NCBI GenBank assembly: GCA_002478885.1
Contig: DLKC01000105.1
Span: 1 to 64,000 of the forward strand
Direction of reading: 5' to 3'
Length of the DNA: 64,000 nucleotides
Source: Chitinophagaceae bacterium UBA7600
GTDB taxonomy: Bacteria > Bacteroidota > Bacteroidia > Chitinophagales > Chitinophagaceae
The notes under the pieces are model-generated. The model did not search any database, was not told the origin of the DNA, and saw only the letters and a list, made by a program, of their open reading frames with translations. The stretch's first letter is position 1, and the number at the start of each line of letters is the position of its first letter. The position numbers were made by a program, and so were the translations under genes. Positions 42,556-51,257 of the stretch are shown here, piece by piece.

Positions 42556-43776
42556 ATGAAACGCAGGGATGTGCTGAAAAACATTTCGTTACTGCCATTG
42601 GCAGGAGGGCTCGCCGGGACACTGGTGCCCGCAGCAAAAACAGTTGCAGCCCCGATTGCTAAACGGGATGTTTTTACAGAACTAGGCCTGCGAACATTTA
42701 TAAATGCTGCAGGCACCTACACTTCGATGACCGCATCGCTGATGCCGGACGAAGTGATGGAAGCAATTAACCAGGCGTCTAAAGAATACGTAATGCTTGA
42801 TGAGGTGCAGGATAAAGCTGGGGCTAAAATCGCGGAGCTGTGCCATGCAGAAGCAGCAATGGTTACGGCAGGCTGCTGGTCAGCGATAGTACTTGGTACA
42901 GCTGGCGTGATAACCGGAGCCGATCCGAAAAAAGTTGGTTTGTTGCCAAATCTTGAAGGTACGGCCTTGAAGTCGGAAGTGATCATTCAAAAAAGTCACA
43001 GCGTGGGCTATGATCATGCGGTAACCAATACCGGTGCAAAGTTGGTGATCGTAGAGACGGCGGAAGAAGCAGAACGCGCCATCAATGACAAGACCGCAAT
43101 GACGTGGTTTCTTAATAAAGAAGTTGCCTCGGGCAAGATCAAACACGAAGAGTGGCTACAGATTTCGAAAAAACATAACATACCCGCTATGATCGATATG
43201 GCGGCCGATGTGCCGCCCGTTGAAAACCTCTGGAAGTATAACGATATGGGTTTTGACCTGGTATGTATTTCCGGTGGCAAGGCCATGTGCGGGCCACAGA
43301 GCACAGGCCTACTCATGGGAAAGAAAGACCTTATAGCTGCAGCAAGGCTCAATGGCCCTCCGGGTGGCGGCAATATCGGGCGTGGTATGAAAGTGAACAA
43401 GGAAGAGATCATTGGCATGTACGTGGCACTAGACAGCTATATAAAACGAGATCATGCTAAAGAATGGAAGATGTGGGAAGGTAAGATCGCAACCATCAAT
43501 AACGCTGTAAAAAGTATAACCGCTGTTAAAACAGAAATAGTGATACCGCCTGTTGCGAATCATACACCTTCGCTGGAAATAAGATGGGATAACAGTAAAA
43601 TAAAACTAACCAAAGAAGAAATGGGCCTGAAACTGCGCAATGGATATCCTTCCATTGAAACAGTGTCGTGGGAGAAAGATAATAGCATTCGCGTAACCGT
43701 ATTTATGCTAAAACCCGGGCAGGAAAAAGTGGTGGCGTCGAGAATTAAAGAAGAACTCCTGGCGGCTTCAGTTTAG
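42556..43776 (+). CDS. SelA/DgaE-like PLP-dependent enzyme with Tat leader (PLP-3)
   Basis: A 406-residue close paralogue of PLP-1. Twin-arginine leader MKRRDVLKNISLLPLAGG, PLP lysine K242 in ISGGKAMCGPQ, MIDMAADVPP and a shared MKVNKEEIIGMY block. Predicted to be folded with PLP in the cytoplasm and exported by Tat. Start at 42556 chosen because it begins the leader. Followed after 52 bases by AH-3, giving the minimal PLP-amidohydrolase pair; with the divergent RidA-3, it forms the third module. Predicted ammonia-lyase or dehydratase (inference). Confidence 0.85.
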   Translation: MKRRDVLKNISLLPLAGGLAGTLVPAAKTVAAPIAKRDVFTELGLRTFINAAGTYTSMTASLMPDEVMEAINQASKEYVMLDEVQDKAGAKIAELCHAEAAMVTAGCWSAIVLGTAGVITGADPKKVGLLPNLEGTALKSEVIIQKSHSVGYDHAVTNTGAKLVIVETAEEAERAINDKTAMTWFLNKEVASGKIKHEEWLQISKKHNIPAMIDMAADVPPVENLWKYNDMGFDLVCISGGKAMCGPQSTGLLMGKKDLIAAARLNGPPGGGNIGRGMKVNKEEIIGMYVALDSYIKRDHAKEWKMWEGKIATINNAVKSITAVKTEIVIPPVANHTPSLEIRWDNSKIKLTKEEMGLKLRNGYPSIETVSWEKDNSIRVTVFMLKPGQEKVVASRIKEELLAASV

Positions 43777-43828
43777 AACTCGTGTGTAGTTATTTCATTT
43801 AAAAATGGTTCAATCAAAATAAATCATT

Positions 43829-45076
43829 ATGAAAAAAATTGCTTTAGCGTTGTTTGCCGTTGCCGTGTGCACATTACCAGTCATTGCACAGTCTTATGAC
43901 ATAGTGATCAAAGCCGGTCATGTTATAGACCCAAAAAATAATATCGATGCGGTAATGGATGTAGCCATTAAAGATGGTAAAGTAGCGCAACTTGCTGCAA
44001 ACATCGACGGGTCACAGGCAAAGCAGGTAGTGGATGCAAAAGGTTTGTACGTAGTGCCGGGCATCATCGATCTGCATGCGCACGTTTTCTTTGGAACGCA
44101 GCCCGATCATTATCTCAGCGATGGATTGGTTGCTGTAGTGCCTGATGGCTTTACTTTTCGTGTGGGTGTTACAACAGTGGTGGATGCAGGCGGCGCAGGC
44201 TGGAAATCTTTCCCGACTTTCAAAAAGAATATCATCGATAATTCACAAACACGGGTATTATCGTTGCTGAATATTGTTGGAGAAGGCATGCGTGGTGGAG
44301 CCTATGAGCAGAACATCAACGACATGGATCCAAAGATGGCGGCCTTTGTTGCAAAGGCGAATAAAGATATTGTTGTAGGTTTTAAAGTGGCACATTACCA
44401 GGGCGCCGAATGGCAGCCGGTCGATCGTGCAGTGGAAGCAGGTAAACTCGCCAACATGCCCGTAATGGTTGACTTTGGCGGCAACACGCCTCCGCTTTCC
44501 ATCGAAGAATTGTTTATGAAACATCTTCGTCCCGGAGACATTTACACACACACTTATACTTTGCTCGAAGGCAATGTAAGGGAAACCGTTGTCGATACGG
44601 CCACCAATAAAGTAAAGTCATTCATCTGGGATGCGATAAAGAAGGGTATCGTGTTCGATGTAGGTTATGGCGGTGCAAGTTTTAATTTCACACAGGCAAT
44701 ACCCGCATTAAAACAGGGTTTCTTCCCAAAGACAATCAGCACAGACCTGCATACCGGCAGCATGAACACATCGATGAAAAATCAACTCGACGTAATGTCT
44801 AAATTCCTGCTCATGGGTATGCCGCTTAACGAAGTAATTAAGGCCAGCACATGGGCGCCTGCGCAGGTGATCAGGCATGAAGAACTTGGCCATCTTTCTG
44901 TTGGTGCCGTTGCAGATGTTGCGATCCTTGATCTTCGCCAGGGCAACTTTGGTTTCTATGATAAAACAGGTTACAAGGTGCAGGGAAAACAAAAGTTCGA
45001 ATGCGAAATGACGATCAGGGCAGGTAGGGTAGTGTACGACCTCAATGGCATCGCCAATCCTATTTATGTAAAGTAA
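43829..45076 (+). CDS. Exported amidohydrolase/deacetylase family metallohydrolase (AH-3)
   Basis: A 415-residue paralogue of AH-1 with signal peptide (1-20, ending VIAQS). Ligands are complete: H83 and H85 (DLHAHVF), bridging K186 (VGFKVAHY), THTYT, the VGYGG stretch and STDLHT. VGYGG has Tyr where AH-1 and AH-2 have His (VGHGG), so one second-shell or metal position differs. Expected to remove an acyl group from an N-acetyl amino compound in the periplasm (inferred). It pairs with PLP-3 upstream. Confidence 0.85.
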   Translation: MKKIALALFAVAVCTLPVIAQSYDIVIKAGHVIDPKNNIDAVMDVAIKDGKVAQLAANIDGSQAKQVVDAKGLYVVPGIIDLHAHVFFGTQPDHYLSDGLVAVVPDGFTFRVGVTTVVDAGGAGWKSFPTFKKNIIDNSQTRVLSLLNIVGEGMRGGAYEQNINDMDPKMAAFVAKANKDIVVGFKVAHYQGAEWQPVDRAVEAGKLANMPVMVDFGGNTPPLSIEELFMKHLRPGDIYTHTYTLLEGNVRETVVDTATNKVKSFIWDAIKKGIVFDVGYGGASFNFTQAIPALKQGFFPKTISTDLHTGSMNTSMKNQLDVMSKFLLMGMPLNEVIKASTWAPAQVIRHEELGHLSVGAVADVAILDLRQGNFGFYDKTGYKVQGKQKFECEMTIRAGRVVYDLNGIANPIYVK

Positions 45077-45085
45077 TTGGTTGGA

Positions 45086-45133
45086 GCCGGCAACAGTATG
45101 CATGGCTTCGTTCCTTGTGTCACTCACTTGTAC
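45086..45133 (+). repeat. Intergenic repeat, subtype B
   Basis: GCCGGC at 45086-45091 and core TTGTGTCACTCACTTGTAC at 45115-45133, directly after AH-3. It faces the subtype A copy at 45265. The 363-base gap 45077-45439 otherwise shows a small hairpin AACTTTC/GAAAGTT at about 45227-45255 and no gene. Confidence 0.85.
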
Positions 45134-45264
45134 GTCCCGGTATTTTATCGACAGTGAAAAGCAACTCGTTTGGCGCTTAACCTCCTTGACAGACAGCCGT
45201 GGTTTTACAAGGCATGACTTTACCGCAACTTTCGCCAGGCATGCTCAAGAAAGTTCCTGCGGCT

Positions 45265-45312
45265 GAAGAGTGCGACGCAACGGAAGCTTAATAAAGTACA
45301 GAAAGCCCGGCC
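45265..45312 (-). repeat. Intergenic repeat, subtype A
   Basis: Minus-strand GGCCGGGC end at 45305-45312 and core GTTGCGTCGCACTCTTC, right end altered. Head-to-head with the subtype B copy upstream. Confidence 0.85.
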
Positions 45313-45439
45313 AATAATTATTTTCTTAGCCAGATTTTTACGCGCATGTGAACATACACTTACGCCGCAACAACAATGCATCGTAAAATATGCGTACTTT
45401 ATCGCGAATTAATATCACTCATCAAATTTGAACTGCTAT

Positions 45440-47050
45440 ATGAAATTTAGAAGCTCGTTATTACTGGCTATTGTTTTAGGTGCTGCCATGCTTTCCTGCA
45501 GCAGCAAGAAAACATATAAAAGCACGATGCATAACCTTATTCCGAAGCCGGTTTCAGCAAACGAAACAAATGAAGTATTCACGTTGAGCGACAGCACGGC
45601 CATTTATGTGCAAAGCGATTCTCCCGCTGATCTCCAGGTCGCACAATGGTTTGCTGATAAAATAAAACCGGCTACCGGCTTTGCCTTGAAAGTATCGGCC
45701 TCTAAAGAAGCGCCAAAAGCGGGCGGCATTTATTTGATTTACGGCACCGACAGTACGCTAGGCGATGAAGGCTATGAGTTAAACATTTCCAAAGACATGG
45801 TGAGAATAACAGCGAACACACCTGCAGGCTGGTTCTACGCTTTACAAACGATAAGGCAACTGTTACCACCTGATGCGGAGCTCGGCACTACTCAAAAAGG
45901 CCCCTGGCAAATTGCTGCCGGAACCATTCGCGACTATCCTGAATACACCTATCGTGGCAGCATGCTCGACGTTGCACGGCATTTCTTTAGCGTAGAAGAT
46001 GTAAAGCGTTATATCGATCTTATTGCTGCTTACAAAATGAATATCCTACACCTGCACTTGTCAGACGACCAGGGCTGGCGTATCGAAATAAAATCATGGC
46101 CCAATCTCACCAGCATAGGCGGAAGCACAGAAGTTGGTGGCGGCAAAGGAGGTTTCTACACGCAGGAACAATACAAAGACATTGTAAAATATGCCCAGGA
46201 CCGTTTTGTGACCATCATTCCAGAAATAGATATGCCGGGGCATACCAACGCCGCCCTGGCTTCTTATCCCGAGCTGCATAGCATCGATTCATCGGTTGCC
46301 AACCTGCAGAAAAATATGGAGCAGCACAAAGAAACAGATACCGCCATCAATCTTTATACCGGGACAGAAGTTGGTTTCAGCACTTTGCGCACCCACAAAG
46401 AAATCACCTACAAATTCATCGACGACGTAATCCGCGAACTGGCTGCCATTACGCCGGGACCATGGATACATATTGGCGGCGACGAAAGCCATGTTACTTC
46501 AAAAGAAGATTACATTCCTTTTGTAACGAAAGTGCAGCAAATGGTAGTAGCACATGGCAAGAAGGTAATCGGCTGGGACGAGATCGCACTCTCCACCACC
46601 ATGCAGCCAAACAGCGCCGTCCAGTTTTGGGCCGACGCAGACAACTCAAAACTTGCTGTGTCAAAAGGCGCGAAAGTTATTATGTCGCCGGCAAAAAAAG
46701 CTTACCTCGATATGCAATACGATTCCACTACAAGACTTGGGCTGCATTGGGCTGCCTATATTGAAGTGGACAGTGCTTATATGTGGGATCCCGCCAACTA
46801 CGCAGACAGCATCAGGCGTGAAAATATACTCGGCGTTGAAGGCGCGTTGTGGTCGGAGACGATTACCAAGATGGATGATATCGAATACATGGTCTTTCCA
46901 CGTTTGCCAGGCCTTGCCGAACTGGCGTGGTCTCCCGCTGCGGGCAGAAGCTGGGATGAATATAAAGTGCGTTTAGGCAACCAGGCCCCACGCTTCAAGG
47001 CGATGGGTATTGATTACTATCCTTCCAAACTGGTGCCGTGGAAAGAATAG
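45440..47050 (+). CDS. GH20 beta-N-acetylhexosaminidase, lipoprotein
   Basis: A 536-residue enzyme: lipoprotein signal with lipobox MLSC (about residues 15-18), an N-terminal zincin-like domain, then the GH20 barrel at about 165-500. The catalytic pair is D348-E349 in HIGGDES. It removes terminal GlcNAc or GalNAc from glycans by substrate-assisted catalysis. ATG at 45440 begins the signal; a TTG further up is less likely. First gene of a run with SMP-30, RraA, BASS and CBM9-like genes, immediately after AH-3, which fits amino-sugar use. Confidence 0.9.
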   Translation: MKFRSSLLLAIVLGAAMLSCSSKKTYKSTMHNLIPKPVSANETNEVFTLSDSTAIYVQSDSPADLQVAQWFADKIKPATGFALKVSASKEAPKAGGIYLIYGTDSTLGDEGYELNISKDMVRITANTPAGWFYALQTIRQLLPPDAELGTTQKGPWQIAAGTIRDYPEYTYRGSMLDVARHFFSVEDVKRYIDLIAAYKMNILHLHLSDDQGWRIEIKSWPNLTSIGGSTEVGGGKGGFYTQEQYKDIVKYAQDRFVTIIPEIDMPGHTNAALASYPELHSIDSSVANLQKNMEQHKETDTAINLYTGTEVGFSTLRTHKEITYKFIDDVIRELAAITPGPWIHIGGDESHVTSKEDYIPFVTKVQQMVVAHGKKVIGWDEIALSTTMQPNSAVQFWADADNSKLAVSKGAKVIMSPAKKAYLDMQYDSTTRLGLHWAAYIEVDSAYMWDPANYADSIRRENILGVEGALWSETITKMDDIEYMVFPRLPGLAELAWSPAAGRSWDEYKVRLGNQAPRFKAMGIDYYPSKLVPWKE

Positions 47051-47068
47051 TTTTTAAAATACAATCAT

Positions 47069-47119
47069 GGCCCAGACGACGGCCACAACATCGCCGTTCG
47101 TTGCGTCGCACACTTGTAC
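47069..47119 (+). repeat. Intergenic repeat, subtype A
   Basis: GGCCCAG-like left end and perfect core GTTGCGTCGCACACTTGTAC at 47100-47119. The long open frame back to 47038 of the next gene reads through it, supporting the later start at 47185. Confidence 0.85.
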
Positions 47120-47184
47120 GTTCTTTCCTTGGTTCAGCTAAAACCAGGCATGTTGGTATCAATAATCAATCAGCAATACTGCTC

Positions 47185-48090
47185 ATGAAACCGGTTACAA
47201 CATTTCTTAGCTTTCTTATCGGCGCAATGGTCGCATGTAGTCCGCCAAAAGCGGCAACAGCTGATTTGTACCAATCTTCCACGTTTACGGCAGACAATAG
47301 TTTCACCACCGGTGCAGAAGGCCCTGCCGTTGATAAAGATGGAAATGTGTATGCCGTCAATTTTCAGAAAGAAAGCACGATTTGCAAACTCGATAAACAA
47401 GGCAAAGGAGGCATCTTTATTGAGCTTGCTGATAGCAGCGATGGTAATGGCCTGCGTTTTAACAGCAAAGGAGATTTACTGGTTGCTGATTATACCCGCC
47501 ACAATATTTTAAAAGTTGATATGGCAACAAAACAGGTGTCGGTGTATGCACACAATGCAACTATGAACCAACCCAACGATATTGCCATCGACAGCAAAGA
47601 CCGCTTATACGCAAGTGATCCCAACTGGAAGGCAGGTACGGGAAGAATATGGCGTATAGATAACGATGGTAAAGCGACCATACTTGAAGATAACATGGGC
47701 ACCACCAACGGAATTGAAGTCAGCCCGGATGAAAAGCATTTATATGTAAATGAATCGGTGCAACGCAAAGTATGGGTTTACGATCTTTCTTCAGATGGCA
47801 ACATCGGCAATAAGCGCTTATTGATTGAGTTTCCTGATTTTGGTTTCGATGGTATGCGCTGCGATGTGAAAGGAAATCTGTACATGACAAGGTATGGAAA
47901 AGGTACAGTAGTAAAGGTTTCACCCGAGGGGAAAATATTAAGAGAAATAAACCTAACCGGCAAAAATTGCAGCAATATTTGTTTTGGCGGCAAAGATGGT
48001 CGCACTGCCTATGTAACATTGCAGGACACAAAGAATATGGAAACATTTCGCGTGGAAGACGCAGGAAGGGAGTGGAAAATGATGCAGTAA
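47185..48090 (+). CDS. SMP-30/gluconolactonase-like lipoprotein
   Basis: A 301-residue protein with a lipoprotein signal (lipobox MVAC, about residues 15-18) and a six-bladed SMP-30-like propeller: EGPAVDKDGNVYAV for the first metal glutamate, NDIAIDSKDRLYASD for the Asn/Asp pair, and TNGIEVSPDEKHLYV. These residues bind the divalent metal in gluconolactonase and regucalcin. It could hydrolyse a sugar-acid lactone outside the inner membrane. Located between GH20 and RraA. The lactone formed by DH-1/DH-2 is the obvious candidate substrate (inference). Confidence 0.8.
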   Translation: MKPVTTFLSFLIGAMVACSPPKAATADLYQSSTFTADNSFTTGAEGPAVDKDGNVYAVNFQKESTICKLDKQGKGGIFIELADSSDGNGLRFNSKGDLLVADYTRHNILKVDMATKQVSVYAHNATMNQPNDIAIDSKDRLYASDPNWKAGTGRIWRIDNDGKATILEDNMGTTNGIEVSPDEKHLYVNESVQRKVWVYDLSSDGNIGNKRLLIEFPDFGFDGMRCDVKGNLYMTRYGKGTVVKVSPEGKILREINLTGKNCSNICFGGKDGRTAYVTLQDTKNMETFRVEDAGREWKMMQ

Positions 48091-48156
48091 GAAAATTGCT
48101 GCAAGCATAAAACAATAAGTAAAAAACACATTCAAAAAGTTGCATGCATTACTGCT

Positions 48157-48205
48157 GCACAAGTGTGCGACGCAAGTAAAGCCTGGTAGTCGCAATGCTG
48201 CCGGG
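48157..48205 (-). repeat. Intergenic repeat, subtype A
   Basis: Minus-strand CCCGGC end, spacer ending TTTAC, then TTGCGTCGCACACTTGTGC. Same TTTAC-TTGCG junction as the copies at 1821 and 51190, pointing to a subgroup. Confidence 0.85.
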
Positions 48206-48229
48206 TTCAAAAAATAAAACAACCAAATA

Positions 48230-49162
48230 ATGATGGGTATGAAAATAAAACCTGCTTTAGTAATCGTATCGCTTGTAATACTTACTGCAAATGCCCTTGC
48301 GCAGGTAATGCCAAAAGAAGAACTCGTATTTCTTACATCAGAATGGAAAGGTGAGCGCTTTGCCGATGGCCGGCCAAAAGTGCCCGACGAAATTATTGAA
48401 CGTGCAAAACATATCGGTTTTGAATCGGCATGGACGATATTGAAAGGCCAGGGATACAACAACCAGTTTGAAGGCGGCTGGAAGATGGTGAACGATACTG
48501 TGCAGGTAGTTGGGCGTGTGGTTACTGCGCAGTATATGCCGAGCCGCCCAGATGTGGAAGCGAAAATAAAAGAGCGCGGAAAAAATGAAGGCCGCAAAGG
48601 CAACACAAACTCGTGGCCGATAGATGTGTTGCAAAAAGGTGATGTTTATGTAGCTGATGGCATGGGAAAAATACAGAAGGGAACGTTGATCGGTGATAAC
48701 CTCGGGAACGCCATTTACGCGAAGAGCGGCAACGGCGTTATATTCGATGCATCAGCACGCGACCTGTCGGGCCTCTCACAAATCAGTGGTTTCAACGCCT
48801 ACGTGCGGCAGTTCGATCCTTCATATCTTGAAGACGAAGTGCTGATGGGATTGAACACGCCTATAAGAATTGGTCATGCAATTGTGATGCCCGGCGATCT
48901 TGTTATTTCCGATCGCGAAGGTGTGTTGTTCATTCCCGCACATCTTGCAGAGAAAGTGGTTTTCACTGCGGAGTTCATCGACCTGCGCGATCTGTTTGGC
49001 CATGAAATGCTGAAGAAGGGGGTGTATTCCCCCGGACAGATCGACAGCCAGTGGACCGATGAAATAAAAAACGCTTTTTTAAAATGGCTCGACGAACATC
49101 CCGGCTCAACAAAACTTACCAGGGCGCAGTTGGATGAGTTTATGAGCAAAAGAACCTGGTAA
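48230..49162 (+). CDS. Exported RraA-like (HMG aldolase family) protein
   Basis: A 310-residue protein with a signal peptide (about residues 4-25, LALAQ-like end in NALAQ) and an RraA/4-hydroxy-4-methyl-2-oxoglutarate aldolase fold. The active-site loop GTLIGDNLGNAIYA and the metal/substrate pair in FDASARDLSGL (Arg, Asp) are present, so aldolase activity is plausible and RNase-inhibitor function unlikely. A C-terminal extension of about 60 residues follows. Exported RraA-like proteins are unusual. Cleavage of a 2-oxo-4-hydroxy acid from the pathway is inferred. ATG at 48239 is an alternative start. Confidence 0.8.
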   Translation: MMGMKIKPALVIVSLVILTANALAQVMPKEELVFLTSEWKGERFADGRPKVPDEIIERAKHIGFESAWTILKGQGYNNQFEGGWKMVNDTVQVVGRVVTAQYMPSRPDVEAKIKERGKNEGRKGNTNSWPIDVLQKGDVYVADGMGKIQKGTLIGDNLGNAIYAKSGNGVIFDASARDLSGLSQISGFNAYVRQFDPSYLEDEVLMGLNTPIRIGHAIVMPGDLVISDREGVLFIPAHLAEKVVFTAEFIDLRDLFGHEMLKKGVYSPGQIDSQWTDEIKNAFLKWLDEHPGSTKLTRAQLDEFMSKRTW

Positions 49163-49203
49163 TTTGTTGAATAGTCAAACTGGGAAGGTTGATATTTTTG
49201 GAA

Positions 49204-49252
49204 CCCAACACAAGAATATAAACTGAGCTGCAGTTGTGTCACTCACTTGTAC
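49204..49252 (+). repeat. Intergenic repeat, subtype B
   Basis: Perfect core GTTGTGTCACTCACTTGTAC at 49233-49252; the left CCGG end is degraded. Between the RraA-like and BASS genes. Confidence 0.8.
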
Positions 49253-49288
49253 GCCAGGTAATTCTACGCAACAAAATAATTCTGCTAT

Positions 49289-50404
49289 ATGAATATTTAT
49301 AAAATGGCTTTTGCTTTTGCCGCGGCTTGTTTATTTACTGCTGTGCTTTTTTTTATAAACGGGAACGGCGAATATGCTGACCCGTTGTTGATCGCATTTT
49401 TTATTTTGTTTGCAATTGCCAGCCGCGGTTATGAAGCATTCAAAGGCTTTACTTATACCATTACAATTCTTGCGGCGGTTACCACGGCTTTGTCTTACCC
49501 GCAATATTTTACTTCGTGGAACGGGTTGCTATTGTCAACGCTTATAAAACCATTGATCATGGTGATCATGTTTGGCATGGGCACTTCCATGAGTTTTAAG
49601 GACTTCGCAGGGGTTATTAAAATGCCGAAGGGTGTTTTTATTGGCGTGGTAAGCCACTTTATTATTATGCCACTTATCGGTTATACACTGGCAAGCCTTA
49701 CCAATTTCCCACCTGAAATAGCGGCGGGAATAGTGTTGGTCGGTTGCTCGCCAAACGGAACAGCATCTAACGTAATCTCCTATTTGGCGAAGGCCAATCT
49801 TGCATTGTCCGTTACCATTACTGCTGTATCTACCATGCTGGCCCCATTTGTAACGCCATTACTTATGAAACTGCTTGCAGGTGCATTTGTGCAAATAAAT
49901 GCGATAGACATGATGTTCGAGATATTGCAGATGGTGATTGTTCCTGTTGGCGCCGGTTTAATATTCAATTATTTCCTTCATGGTAAAGTAAAGTGGCTCG
50001 ATAATGCGATGCCAATCGTTTCCATGTCGGCCATTGCATTTATTATAGTGATTATTACTGCCGCAGGCAGGAACAGTCTTTTAACAATCGGCCCTGCATT
50101 GATCCTGGTTGTATTGATTCATAATCTTTGCGGATATACATTAGGTTATTGGACGGGTCGCCTGTTTAAAATGCAGGAACGTGACTGCAGAACGCTGGCA
50201 ATTGAAGTAGGCATGCAAAACGCCGGAATGGCTTCAGGCCTTGCAAAAGCGATGGGTAAAATGGCAACAGTTGGCCTTGCCCCGGCCATATTCGGCCCGT
50301 TGATGAATACTACAGGTTCTGTGCTTGCATCTTACTGGCACCGGAAGCCGCCTGCAGATGATCATGCAGAAAACGTGAATACAGCATTAACCGCTACCTC
50401 TTAA
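49289..50404 (+). CDS. BASS family (bile acid:sodium symporter-like) carrier
   Basis: A 371-residue membrane protein with about ten helices. Motifs of the SBF/BASS family are visible: GMGTSMSFKDF, GCSPNGTASNVISYLAKANLALSV and the GMQNAGMASGLA region. Bacterial BASS proteins import organic anions with sodium, including 2-oxo acids such as pyruvate and ketopantoate. Placed after the RraA-like gene and 16 bases before the CBM9-like gene, it may import the acid product of the periplasmic pathway (inference). Confidence 0.85.
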   Translation: MNIYKMAFAFAAACLFTAVLFFINGNGEYADPLLIAFFILFAIASRGYEAFKGFTYTITILAAVTTALSYPQYFTSWNGLLLSTLIKPLIMVIMFGMGTSMSFKDFAGVIKMPKGVFIGVVSHFIIMPLIGYTLASLTNFPPEIAAGIVLVGCSPNGTASNVISYLAKANLALSVTITAVSTMLAPFVTPLLMKLLAGAFVQINAIDMMFEILQMVIVPVGAGLIFNYFLHGKVKWLDNAMPIVSMSAIAFIIVIITAAGRNSLLTIGPALILVVLIHNLCGYTLGYWTGRLFKMQERDCRTLAIEVGMQNAGMASGLAKAMGKMATVGLAPAIFGPLMNTTGSVLASYWHRKPPADDHAENVNTALTATS

Positions 50405-50420
50405 TAATAAAGTTTTTTTC

Positions 50421-51173
50421 ATGAGCAAACAATACTTTTTGGCAGCAGTGATTTGTTGTGTAGTAAATATCTCTTTTGGTCAGCCAAACACCGGCCTGTT
50501 AAAAGTTAAGATGACTGAAGATTTTGCCATTACCGGCGATGGAACCAGCGCGAACTGGAATGGGGCAGACTGGAATGTGATAACGCAACGTGATAAAACT
50601 ACCCTCCAGCAGAATAACTGGAATACAGAGGGACTGCCTGAACACGATATTCAATATCAAACGCAGTTTAAAGTGCTTTATTCCGCGAAAGGAATTTATT
50701 GCCTGTTTCGGGCGGAGGATAGCTTGTTAACAGTTACAAACAAAGCCGATAATACGCCACTATATAACGAAGATGTAGTGGAGGTTTTTTTGAAACCCGA
50801 CGGCGATGGCAATGATTATTTCGAATACGAATTGTCGCCGTGGAATTTTGAATTGCCCTTAATGATACAGAATAATGGCAAAGACATCAACACATGGCTT
50901 CCCTATATGTATGTAGGTGGGCGAAGAACAACGCATTTGGTGCGGGTGGGAGGGAAAGATGCAAAAACAAACCGATTTACCTGGACCGCAGAGATATTTA
51001 TCCCTTATGAACTCATAGCCACGTTCAACAATGTGCCGCCGCAAAAAGGCACTCAATGGCGCGCCAATTTTTACCGCATAGATTATGACAGAAACCCCGT
51101 TTATTCAAGCTGGTCGCTTACAAGAAGAAGTTATCATGATCCGGAGAAATTCGGAACGCTGGTATTCGAATGA
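50421..51173 (+). CDS. Exported CBM9-like carbohydrate-binding protein
   Basis: A 250-residue protein with a signal peptide (1-20, ending SFGQ) and a family 9-like beta sandwich: FKVLYSAKGIYCLFRAEDS, NEDVVEVFLKP and FFPYELI-type text near the end (IFIPYELIATF). No catalytic motif; such proteins bind carbohydrate, possibly on the cell surface. It is 16 bases downstream of the BASS gene and probably ends that operon. Converges with the ferric-reductase-like gene. Confidence 0.75.
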   Translation: MSKQYFLAAVICCVVNISFGQPNTGLLKVKMTEDFAITGDGTSANWNGADWNVITQRDKTTLQQNNWNTEGLPEHDIQYQTQFKVLYSAKGIYCLFRAEDSLLTVTNKADNTPLYNEDVVEVFLKPDGDGNDYFEYELSPWNFELPLMIQNNGKDINTWLPYMYVGGRRTTHLVRVGGKDAKTNRFTWTAEIFIPYELIATFNNVPPQKGTQWRANFYRIDYDRNPVYSSWSLTRRSYHDPEKFGTLVFE

Positions 51174-51189
51174 TGCTTTTTAGTCTGCA

Positions 51190-51239
51190 GCACAAGTGTG
51201 CGACGCAAGTAAAGCTTAATGTTTGCACTAGTGCCTGGC
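51190..51239 (-). repeat. Intergenic repeat, subtype A
   Basis: Minus-strand GCCAGGC end, spacer ending TTTAC, then TTGCGTCGCACACTTGTGC, in the convergent gap between the CBM9-like and ferric-reductase-like genes. Confidence 0.85.
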
Positions 51240-51257
51240 ACCAAAGATTTATTTGAA

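Noticed and set aside
24119..43776. Selenocysteine synthase (SelA) identity for the PLP enzymes
   Set aside because: They carry Tat-type leaders, occur in triplicate with amidohydrolases, and no selB, selD or tRNA(Sec) is nearby.
47038..47184. Longer N-terminus for the SMP-30-like protein
   Set aside because: The extension reads through the subtype A repeat and lacks a signal; the ATG at 47185 begins a lipoprotein signal.
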